Of a stretch of DNA of 64,000 nt, positions 56,171 to 64,000 are shown one piece after another; the stretch's first letter is position 1, and each line of letters opens with the position of its first letter. The DNA comes from Macrolepiota albuminosa. Its lineage: Eukaryota; Basidiomycota; Agaricomycetes; Agaricales; Agaricaceae. The position numbers and the translations under genes are program-made. The DNA lies in assembly GCA_027475525.1 (NCBI GenBank), contig JAMWFC010000114.1, forward strand, positions 124,001 through 188,000. Reading direction: 5' to 3'. The notes beneath the pieces were generated by a model, which did no database searches, had not been told where the DNA came from, and saw nothing but the letters and a program-made list of their open reading frames with translations.

Positions 56171-56581
56171 CTAAAGTGCCATCAAGAAGCATATACCGTC
56201 CTGCCAGGGGTGAAGATTCAAGGGTGAAAGTAAGGGACCCGTCATTGTCAGATTATGCATTGTATCATGTAAAATTGGAGATTGATAGATGACACCTACA
56301 ATCTGACCCTCCCTGGACACCTCGGGCTGTCTCTCGCCATCGATTATGACAGAGATGTTACCTGATAAATATCCAAAAAGTGTGATAGAGGTTCCTATAT
56401 ACTATTGGTAATATATATATAGAATAAGTTCTACATGATACACACCTTGAGCAATCATAGTCAACCCAGATGCTATAGTGAGAGTTCCACCGAGATATAT
56501 ATCCAACGAAGAGATAGTCAATGCCGTCTGGGGGGTGAACGACAGGTGGGGTGAATCATTGTCGTATACGATGGTTGCCAT
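56171..56581 (-). CDS. short relative or fragment of the membrane-protein family at 31.6-33.1 kb
   Basis: The ATG at 56581 gives MATIVYDNDSPHLSFTPQTA, then TISSLDIYLGGTLTIASGL. An intron of about 55-60 nt (GTGTGTATC..TATATAG) joins IAQ|G to TSITLFGYLSGNISVIIDGE. The frame then runs to a TAG at 56171-56173. The pattern 'G-T-x-I/V-x-x-F/Y-G .. Y/I-x-x-x-x-D-G' matches the extracellular domain of the larger gene (TTVSVFG, YQIYLDG). No stalk or transmembrane helix follows, so this is either a truncated copy or an incomplete model. Confidence 0.42.
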
Positions 56582-56906
56582 TGGGGCATTGTAAGAGGGA
56601 AGAAATTGAAGCAGGTTCCTTTATAATGGTGAATGATAGAAGATCAACACAGACCACATCGACAAGACATTTGTACAGGGGCATCCTGACATCAGTGAAA
56701 GCTATGTGACTCAGAATTTTATTCCATTAGGGAGGATCAAAGACAGGCGCCAAAAGGTTTTTCAAACAACATTTGGAGCTACAAGGCCAGTAAGCACAGT
56801 TTACAATGAAACGAGATTGACTACGCCATGAACCAACAGATTACAATGGCAGGTGGGAATTCAAAGGACTGCAGGTTCTATTCGTCAGAATCCGTGATCA
56901 AAATGC

Positions 56907-57166
56907 TGTAATCCGTACTGATGTCGAGTCGCACGAGGACAGAACAAGACCACGTTGTATTAAGTGACGGCCTGATACCGGCACAGCAATAAGAGAGAAC
57001 GAACCGACAAGAGAGTATGAAAAGGTATGATACGAAAAGACGGGCGGAACCCAAGAGCTCCCCAAGAGCTCCATGCGTGTCTTATCTAGTCCGGGTTAGT
57101 GGCTACGTCAGGTATGACGTAGCTCGTAGCGCGTAAGTAGAGTAATCAACGTTGTACGGGATTACA
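56907..57166 (-). repeat. 3' LTR of gypsy element 2
   Basis: 260 bp. Carries an extra 11-bp copy (CCAAGAGCTCC repeated) near 57,055-57,070 relative to the other LTR. Confidence 0.95.
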
Positions 57167-57180
57167 CCCCTCCCCTCCCA
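57167..57180 (-). promoter_or_regulatory. polypurine tract of gypsy element 2
   Basis: On the minus strand TGGGAGGGGAGGGG abuts the 3' LTR directly, the expected place for plus-strand priming. Confidence 0.85.
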
Positions 57181-57313
57181 CAAAAAAAGCAAGGGTTGCA
57201 AGAAGAAAATTGTAAGTCACTACACACAAAAAAAAAACTGCTCACGCGGGTGCGTCAAAAACCCGATGGGAAAAGCTACCGGTGGCAGGAACATGGCGAA
57301 AGGGAACTGTACA

Positions 57314-60300
57314 TCATTCCATACCATCTCCTGCCATCCACGTGTCGAGTGCCGCGTTGTTTTCGAGTTCTCGCCCTGGCAACCACTCGTCGTGTTCTGG
57401 GCCGAAACCTACGTAACGTACCAGATATTGTGTGCCGCGTCCGCGTCTTCTTGAGGCTACGATCTTTTCCACCAAAAATTCTTCTCGATTAGTGTCCGGG
57501 GCAAACACTGGAGCTGGCTCAGGAGGTTCTCTTGATGGGAACAATTCGGCATCGTTTTCCGCGAAATGCAACAGTTTTGAGGTGTGATATTGGACAAACT
57601 GGTCATCGCGGTGTGGCACAAAGACCGTAACGTTTGATGAAGCCTTGTGTACCGCTGTGATGCGATACGGTCCGTCATACCTTGGCATCAGTTTCGCTAC
57701 CCGGCGCTTTCCTTTCTTTTTGTATAACCGACGGTCGTCCGTGGTGGAAACCAGCACGCGTTCACCGACCTCAAACGGGAAGTCGTCCAATCTCGATTTG
57801 TTCGCCTGCGCGGCTTGTTGAATCTTTGCCTGCAGAAGATTGTCCCGAGCAGTGGCCGTATCCAGTTGTAAACGGGCAATGACCGTTCTCGCTGTCAGCT
57901 CGTCAAGATCGTCATTTGGGGGGGCCCCCACCAAGGGAGGGATGAGTCGGGGAGCCCTGCCCATACGGAGTTGGAACGGCGAAAAACCTGTAGATTTGTT
58001 TATTGTATTCATAATATCGAACCTGATACGTGGCAATGCGCGCTTCCATCCTCGTTGGTTGCGGTCTACATGGAAGCGTAATGCCTGGTTGATTGTCTTG
58101 TTAGTCCGTTCGCTCGCACCATCTGTTTGTGGGTGGTACGCCGTCGACATTAAGACGTTTATCCCTGTAAGGGTTGTAAGGTGTTTCCAGAATTTAGATA
58201 CAAAAAGCTTATCCCGGTCGCAAACGATACTTGCAGGCAATCCATTTTCACAGTACCAGTGCTCGAAGAACAATTCGGCCAGTTCAGGAGCTGTCAAGTC
58301 CGTGCGCGTTGGGACGATTCTGATGTCAGAGTGGAGTCGGTCCGTGATTGACAGAATGCAGTCATATCCGTCGTCGATGGGAAGGGGTCCAATGAAATCC
58401 ATCGCGATTGATTCTCCTCTCCCGTCTGGGATTGGCAGTGGGTGTAACGGCCCCATTGGTTTTGAAGTTGTCGATTTCAGTTTCTGGCAGTCACGGCAAG
58501 CGGGGATGTATACATATTCTAAATCGCGACGCATCTTCGGCCAATAGTATGCTTCACGTAAAACCTCGTATGCCTTGTGAAACCCAAAATGTCCCAATGA
58601 ATCGTGTGCGAGACGGAAAATCTTTTCGCGAATATTCCCCCAACGGGGTATCATCAGACGTGAGCCTATGAACCACAAACCATCCCGACAGGTGAGCGAG
58701 GTCATACCGCGTGAAGCATCTACTATATTCTTGCACCACGGGTCTTCTGCATAACCGGTCTTGATGCTGTTAACTATTTCATCATCCAATCTCGTCACCA
58801 ATTCCACAGGGAGTGCTGCCGCGACAGGAGCAGGTTCCGGGTAATGACACAGGGAGAATGCTGTGGAGAATGGGGAATCCTTCCGGACAGGCAACACTGC
58901 TCCGATACACGCAGTGATCATATCATCGTCGTGGACATACATGGATGTCAGTGTGGGGACATTGTCTGTGATTGGCGGGGCGTCTGGCAGGTCGTAAGGT
59001 AGACGGGACAACGCATCTGCCACGCTGTTGTCTTCTCCTTTCACGTACACAAGCTTGCAGTCAAACTGCGATAAAAACTCCATCCACCTGGCTTGACGGC
59101 GTGACAAGTCCCTCTGTCTTTCAAAGTTCAGTAATGTTTTATGGTCCGTGTAAACCACGAATTGTGATCCGAACAAGTCTGCGCGCCATTTCTTTAATGC
59201 GCGAACTATCGCCAACAGCTCCTTTTCGTGGACAGGGTAATTTAATTCCGGGCCTTTAAATGTCTGACTCTCGAAGGCCACCGGACGCGCACGTTCCCAG
59301 GACTCCCCAAACGATAGGACTGCGCCAGAGCGTAGATCACTTGCATCCGTTGTGACAAAGATTGTTTTTGATGAGTCGGTATGGTCAATACTGGTGAGAC
59401 ATTCTCTGGAAATCACGATTTCTTTGACAGCATCAAATGCTCGTTGATGCCGAGGAAGCCAGCCTGGAAAATCGAGATCGCAGTCGTGCGTCGTAAGTTC
59501 GTGCAGGATGCCAGTGAATTCAGCAAGCTTGGGTAGAAAGACACCAATGTAGCGTACTAGTCCTAAGAAGGAACGGACTTGTTTTGCCGATGCCGGCGTT
59601 GGCCATTTCAAGATCCGATCTACTTTGGATGCATCCGCTTCGATTCCCTCTGCTGAAATGTGATGACCGAGGAAATCGATTTCTGTTCGATACAAGTGAC
59701 ATTTCTTCATATTCACGTACAAGCAGGCATTGCGCAAGGCTTGTAGAACCTTGCGCACGTTCTCATGATGCTCCTCTATCGTGTCGGACCAGATGACGAT
59801 ATCATCAAGGTAGATGTGACAAAAACGTCCAAGATACTCCCTAAGTGCGGCTGTGACACGGCGCTGATGAATGGCAGGGGCATTACGCAGGCCCATCGGC
59901 ATCACAAGCCATTCATATAGCCCAAAGGGTGTGGAAACAGCTGTCAGGTGTACATGGTCAGGGTGCATCGGTGTCTGAAAAAATGCGTTTGTTAAATCGA
60001 TGACAGCGAATATTTTCCCTTTTGCACAGTCACGCAGAATGTCGTCAACCAACGGCAGAGGGTGATTGTCTGGCACTGTGTTTGCATTTAACTCACGATA
60101 GTCGTTCACCCACCGAGGGGGTGCCGTCGGGTCCGCTTTCGGTATGATAAATGCAGGCGATGCAAATGGAGATGATGATGGCTGTATTCGGCCAGCTGTC
60201 AGATGATCATCGATTAACGTCTTCCATGCTTCTCGATATTTCCGAGGGCATTGGTAAGAACGAGTTTTTATCGTCTGATTCGCGTCTCTAAGCTTAATTT

Positions 60301-62365
60301 CAGCCAGCACGTCTCGGGGCAGATTCTTTACATGGGCAATAGGTTCGAACACATCGCGAAATTCGTGCTTCATTTTCACGTCCAACTCATCCAGCGTAGC
60401 GATGTGAGCTAGTTGTTCAATCCGTGCACGTACCGCTGCCACGACGTTGACATCCTTTACCCGTTCAAACAGGTTCAGTCTTTCGAGCTTTTCAAGACGG
60501 ACTTTGCACACAAAATTCAATTCCTTTATCATTTCCTTCCGGTCTCGCAGTGTGCGTCGAAATTTGTTCTTTATCGATACAAACTTTTTCTCTTCAGAAC
60601 GGGTAACTGGGGTGGGATTTAACAGGTTATAACCATTTCTTTTGTCTAAAACAGTACCGGCTCCAGTGTCCAATACAATTGCATTTGATTTAAGGAAAGG
60701 CAGTCCCAAAATGATCGGTACACATAATTTCGGTGCAATTACAGCTTTCAAACTACACGAAGTCCATTGTCTATCCTGAGAGGTAACAGAAATTTTGCAA
60801 AATTCAGAGAGCGTTGTACTGTTCTTTTGTTCGGCATTCAAGGCAACATCAATGCTAATCGGTCTAGGTAATGGACGCCTTCGAAGTCCCAAATAGTCTG
60901 CTAAATCTGAATCGATCAAAACAAGGTGTGAGCCTGAGTCAATTAACGTCGAGACAATTTCAGGTGCAGTAACGTTGGGTCCATCGATAAAAACATTCCA
61001 AAGAAAATGGGGGGCAGTTAACGGCGCACAACTCACCGAGTTGTCTGTAGTATCAGAGCCAGTCCCATCCATGTTTTCATTGAATTGCGGCGATTCAGGC
61101 AGTACAGCAGCGATAGTTTCGATAGATGCCGATTCGACCGTCCAATTCGGCGTGGTGGTGACCGGCGTCACAGCAGCAACGGAAGAGACTGGTTTTACAG
61201 TGACGGCTGGCTTGGATGCCCGGGCATGTAGTGCCTTGTGAGCATCAACTGTCGCTTGGGTAACGGTTCGGTAGCTGGACACATCCGGAAATCCATTCTT
61301 ACAATCCCGGGATAAATGTCCAGCAAACGGGATTCGGCATTTGAAACACCCCTCGTTGGCGGAAAGAATTTTCCGTTCCTCAGCAGTTAGGGCAGGCAGT
61401 TTCGGAGCAGAGGAGACATTGGACACAGTGGACGAACTGTTCGTACGTTGGTTCGTAAAATTATGCTTTGACGTAGAGAGTAACGGTTTCTTAGCTGCAC
61501 GGACGGCTTCATCAGCAATCTCACGTTGACGTTTTTCTGCAAAGTGGCGCGTATTGTCGATGACCCGGATAGACTCAAGCCACTTCTGAAAATCCTTCTC
61601 GGAGCTGATTTTCTCGCTCTTATATAACTGTCGAAGAGATGGATCCATCTTGGCCTCCAATTGCGTGCGCATAGAATCGTTATCAAGATAGCTATCGGTG
61701 CCAACGAGTAAGGAATTCAGCTTTTGTAACTGGCACGCAAAATTCCAAAACGTTTTCTTTGTCGGATCGAAGCTGGCGGAATATATGCGGATGCGGATCT
61801 CTTCTTCCCAGTCTGGAGCGAGGTACTTTTCCTTGATTTCTGCGACAAACTCTTCAAACGAAAGCTTCAAGACTCGGTTACGTTCAGCGGCAATCCAGTC
61901 GCGAATGCGATGATCTTTAAACGCCGTGTAAACTCGTCGAACTTGGTCTACGTCGGCCACTTCCTTGTTTTGAAAGAAATCCATTGAGTAGTCGACAAAA
62001 TTTTGCAATACCTCCGGTGTGAGGTCTCCTTCTGTAACCACAGGAGGTTTGGAAATCTTTTCCTCACATGTGGCCATGACCGATGCCTCCATTTCGATAG
62101 TCTTCACTGCTACTGGGTTTCGATGATCTGGCGACGAAGAAGAGTCAGAATCACTGGTGTCTGTCCGGCCTCTTCTCAATTGGTAGGAAGGTGGTATTGT
62201 TTGGTTGGAGACAGCTGTACTAGGGGGCGAGGACGTCGGGACTGGGGTCAGGGGGGACGATGACCGTAGTTGTCGCGCTCTACTCCTAGTAACCAAAGGC
62301 GAGCGTAGTGGGTGTGGACGGGACAGGTTGACAACCGTACTTAGCGGGATCCCAAGGTAGACCAC
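57314..62365 (-). CDS. gag-pol: gag-pol polyprotein with chromodomain, gypsy element 2
   Basis: One frame of about 1,683 codons holds all functions, without a gag-pol shift. Order on the protein: Ser/Arg-rich start; capsid-like region; knuckle CFKCRIPFAGHLSRDC at about 342; protease TLIDSGSHLVLIDSDLADYL at about 475; RT with IFAVIDLTNAFFQTPMHPD and YLDDIVIWSD at about 850; RNase H VTTDASDLRSGAVLSFGESW; integrase zinc end (HDSLGHFGFHKAYEVL, PACRDCQKL) at about 1275; core IAMDFIGPLP, CDRDKLFVSKFWK, AYHPQTDGASERTNKTINQ; and a chromodomain (FLVEKIVASRRRGRGTQYLV, GFGPEHDEWLPGRELENN) from about 1620. The upstream limit has no ATG: a TAG and an acceptor-like CCTTAG precede codon 1, and the first in-frame ATG is at 62092, so a spliced 5' exon or the inner start must be used. 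Confidence 0.94.
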   Translation of the reverse strand: MVYLGIPLSTVVNLSRPHPLRSPLVTRSRARQLRSSSPLTPVPTSSPPSTAVSNQTIPPSYQLRRGRTDTSDSDSSSSPDHRNPVAVKTIEMEASVMATCEEKISKPPVVTEGDLTPEVLQNFVDYSMDFFQNKEVADVDQVRRVYTAFKDHRIRDWIAAERNRVLKLSFEEFVAEIKEKYLAPDWEEEIRIRIYSASFDPTKKTFWNFACQLQKLNSLLVGTDSYLDNDSMRTQLEAKMDPSLRQLYKSEKISSEKDFQKWLESIRVIDNTRHFAEKRQREIADEAVRAAKKPLLSTSKHNFTNQRTNSSSTVSNVSSAPKLPALTAEERKILSANEGCFKCRIPFAGHLSRDCKNGFPDVSSYRTVTQATVDAHKALHARASKPAVTVKPVSSVAAVTPVTTTPNWTVESASIETIAAVLPESPQFNENMDGTGSDTTDNSVSCAPLTAPHFLWNVFIDGPNVTAPEIVSTLIDSGSHLVLIDSDLADYLGLRRRPLPRPISIDVALNAEQKNSTTLSEFCKISVTSQDRQWTSCSLKAVIAPKLCVPIILGLPFLKSNAIVLDTGAGTVLDKRNGYNLLNPTPVTRSEEKKFVSIKNKFRRTLRDRKEMIKELNFVCKVRLEKLERLNLFERVKDVNVVAAVRARIEQLAHIATLDELDVKMKHEFRDVFEPIAHVKNLPRDVLAEIKLRDANQTIKTRSYQCPRKYREAWKTLIDDHLTAGRIQPSSSPFASPAFIIPKADPTAPPRWVNDYRELNANTVPDNHPLPLVDDILRDCAKGKIFAVIDLTNAFFQTPMHPDHVHLTAVSTPFGLYEWLVMPMGLRNAPAIHQRRVTAALREYLGRFCHIYLDDIVIWSDTIEEHHENVRKVLQALRNACLYVNMKKCHLYRTEIDFLGHHISAEGIEADASKVDRILKWPTPASAKQVRSFLGLVRYIGVFLPKLAEFTGILHELTTHDCDLDFPGWLPRHQRAFDAVKEIVISRECLTSIDHTDSSKTIFVTTDASDLRSGAVLSFGESWERARPVAFESQTFKGPELNYPVHEKELLAIVRALKKWRADLFGSQFVVYTDHKTLLNFERQRDLSRRQARWMEFLSQFDCKLVYVKGEDNSVADALSRLPYDLPDAPPITDNVPTLTSMYVHDDDMITACIGAVLPVRKDSPFSTAFSLCHYPEPAPVAAALPVELVTRLDDEIVNSIKTGYAEDPWCKNIVDASRGMTSLTCRDGLWFIGSRLMIPRWGNIREKIFRLAHDSLGHFGFHKAYEVLREAYYWPKMRRDLEYVYIPACRDCQKLKSTTSKPMGPLHPLPIPDGRGESIAMDFIGPLPIDDGYDCILSITDRLHSDIRIVPTRTDLTAPELAELFFEHWYCENGLPASIVCDRDKLFVSKFWKHLTTLTGINVLMSTAYHPQTDGASERTNKTINQALRFHVDRNQRGWKRALPRIRFDIMNTINKSTGFSPFQLRMGRAPRLIPPLVGAPPNDDLDELTARTVIARLQLDTATARDNLLQAKIQQAAQANKSRLDDFPFEVGERVLVSTTDDRRLYKKKGKRRVAKLMPRYDGPYRITAVHKASSNVTVFVPHRDDQFVQYHTSKLLHFAENDAELFPSREPPEPAPVFAPDTNREEFLVEKIVASRRRGRGTQYLVRYVGFGPEHDEWLPGRELENNAALDTWMAGDGME

Positions 62366-62417
62366 CTAAGGAAACAGAGGAAATAACAACGACGTAGTGT
62401 GATGTTCAAAAAAAAAT

Positions 62418-62666
62418 TGTAATCCGTACTGATGTCGAGTCGCACGAGGACAGAACAAGACCACGTTGTATTAAGTGACGGCCTGATACCGGCACAGCAA
62501 TAAGAGAGAACGAACCGACAAGAGAGTATGAAAAGGTATGATACGAAAAGACGGGCGGAACCCAAGAGCTCCATGCGTGTCTTATCTAGTCCGGGTTAGT
62601 GGCTACGTCAGGTATGACGTAGCTCGTAGCGCGTAAGTAGAGTAATCAACGTTGTACGGGATTACA
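62418..62666 (-). repeat. 5' LTR of gypsy element 2
   Basis: 249 bp. Directly inside it on the minus strand is A followed by nine T and GAACATC rather than a recognisable tRNA-complementary site. Confidence 0.95.
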
Positions 62667-62671
62667 AATGC

Positions 62672-63646
62672 TAGGAGACAGCTGTTGTAGAAATGATGAT
62701 CCGTTGAAGAAACTCAAAAGGACCACATGTTCTATTTGTCAGAATCAGTGATTAAAATGCAGGAGACTTTGTTGTAGGAATGATGAGAGTGTGAAAGGCC
62801 ATGGAAATTGGTACTTAATTGTCGTGATTTATCTGATTTACATATTACCTCCATTTCGCGCCTTTTCCAGTACCTTAACGATAGTTTGTCTCACCGTTAG
62901 TTTGGCCATAGCCCGCACGAAGGTAAAATGATTGCCAGAATAATAAATTATATTGCTGAGATGATAAGGGTAGACAGAGTCATTTAACAATGGTGAAATA
63001 GTAAATGCAACAGAGGAAGTGTCAAATAGAAAAATAGGTGGAGCATACATGAAGACAAACGATCTTCCTCACTCAGTACTGCATAAAATACACTTGAGTT
63101 CTGTGGGCACATAGAAGTGGTCTGTATATTATTTCAATGTGGATGGGCTGGCTCCCAGCAACACAGTCTGATGTTTTATAACTTGAGGATGAGTCCTACC
63201 TACGTAAACAGCACAGCATACAGCACACAGCACACAAAAACAATAAAAAGAAATATAAATATAAATGGTTTGACAATTCTGAGGACAAGAAAGCTATGAA
63301 AAAAGCCTTGATCTATTCTAGATCTCGGAACTAAATCAAGCGACATTGTTTAGCCAGCCCTCTACAGTCAGTATCAAAGATGGTCAACCTTTTTACGTAT
63401 GACTTTGGATGCTGAAAGGGAGCTGATCGTCTGCAACTCCAAGTAAGACATGGCCGTATCCATTAGCCTTAGAAGAGTCCGGAGATTGTCTAAAATATCA
63501 GCGTTCGTCACTCGACCAAAAAAATTGACATCCTATTAACAACACCTTCCGGATTCTACTAGACACATTGATAGCTGAGAGTAGAAGTGTAACCTTTCCG
63601 TCATTTCGCTGGCATCTTGTCATGGTACACCAAAAAAAAAACACAA
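62672..63646. other. flank of gypsy element 2 with imperfect tandem repeat; weak open frame
   Basis: 62,705-62,790 resembles the sequence just left of the element (about 56,855-56,906): both have GTTCTATT(C/T)GTCAGAATC and GTGAT(C/T)AAAATGC, so the insertion site was within a diverged tandem repeat. A minus-strand frame at 62,838-63,050 (MYAPPIFLFDTSSVAFTISP) might be a piece of the same membrane-protein family, but support is thin. 63,100-63,640 shows nothing recognisable. Confidence 0.5.
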
Positions 63647-64000
63647 TCAACGAATGAGTCGAACACTCGTGGTTTGTGCGTCGAGTTGTAGGCCGGCGAT
63701 TTTGATGAGTCGAGACTTGGCTAATCGTCGGATGAGTGCATCACTCTTGAAATTCTTCTTGCTGGTTATGAGGGCATTTGCTTTCATCAACAAGTCAGAA
63801 TCAGGTTACACACACATATATATCACCATACAAAGATGCGCTGACGTGGGTCTTTAACTTCCATCATCTTCAAGACGATCTCAGCTTTGAATGCATCCTG
63901 CAAGACAGTCATTACCAAGTCAGTAAGCAGATAAATAAGCTTACATTTTTCCTATAGACTTCCTGAAGTGGTTTAACCTGCCTCCACGCCCATCCAAACT
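63647..64000 (-). CDS. 3' end of an unknown gene, cut by the window edge
   Basis: Three exon pieces on the minus strand read as coding: WRQVKPLQEVYRKN (about 63,945-63,990), DAFKAEIVLKMMEVKDPRQRI (about 63,838-63,900), and ANALITSKKNFKSDALIRRL followed by KSRLIKIAGLQLDAQTTSVR and LIR with TGA at 63647-63649. They are separated by two canonical small introns (GTAAGC..GCAG; GTATGG..AAAG). Basic and helical in character. I do not recognise the family; the N-terminal part lies beyond 64,000. Confidence 0.5.

Larger units (their letters stand above)
56907..62666 (-). mobile_element. complete chromodomain Ty3/gypsy retrotransposon (chromovirus)
   Basis: LTRs are at 56907-57166 (260 bp) and 62418-62666 (249 bp), TG..CA bounded and identical except for an 11-bp tandem duplication in the left copy. 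The target duplication is AATGC (56902-56906, 62667-62671). On the minus strand a single long gag-pol frame lies between, with a polypurine tract next to the 3' LTR. It is intact and recent. Confidence 0.96.

Overview
The window is nuclear DNA of a filamentous basidiomycete, most likely an Agaricomycete (mushroom-forming fungus). Genes are split by many canonical GT..AG introns of about 40-70 nt. Basidiomycete families recur (F-box proteins, an Urbs1/SRE-type GATA factor, an RTC4-domain protein, DUF2015). The right half holds Agaricomycete-style mobile DNA: a KDZ transposase with CxC1 and Ulp1 domains and two complete Ty3/gypsy LTR retrotransposons.

Layout. About 0.8-30 kb is a host-gene region: an Smr-domain protein (-), a DUF2015 protein (+), a secreted GH18 chitinase (+), a GNAT acetyltransferase (+), an unknown protein (-), an F-box protein (-), an RTC4-domain protein (-), tRNA 2'-phosphotransferase (-), a small secreted protein (-), an intron-containing tRNA-Lys(UUU) gene (+), a dienelactone hydrolase (-), a two-finger iron-type GATA factor (+) and a second F-box protein (-). 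From 30 kb on the window is mainly mobile or family-expanded DNA: a decayed coding remnant, a single-pass membrane protein, a KDZ transposon region (33.2-38.4 kb), NADP-isocitrate dehydrogenase relics split by a young gypsy element (39,778-50,935), a multi-exon repetitive-family gene (51.8-55.8 kb), a chromodomain gypsy element (56,907-62,666) and the 3' end of an unknown gene at the right edge.

How parts connect. The 951-bp-LTR element has an 18-nt primer binding site exactly complementary to the 3' end (plus CCA) of the tRNA-Lys gene at 21.2 kb. It also carries, on the strand opposite gag-pol, a six-exon gene with a six-cysteine cluster. Its introns would be preserved through retrotransposition because the genomic RNA carries them in antisense. 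This is the strongest candidate for something little described here.

Caution on the sequence. Four exact tandem duplications, all with a period of exactly 77 bp, lie at unrelated sites (12.6, 16.3, 26.2 and 52.1 kb). At 52.1 kb removing one copy rejoins an open frame. A shared period of 77 points to an assembly artefact (unmerged k=77 overlaps) rather than biology. Gene models across these points should be treated with care. Exon boundaries throughout are read by eye, without transcript support.
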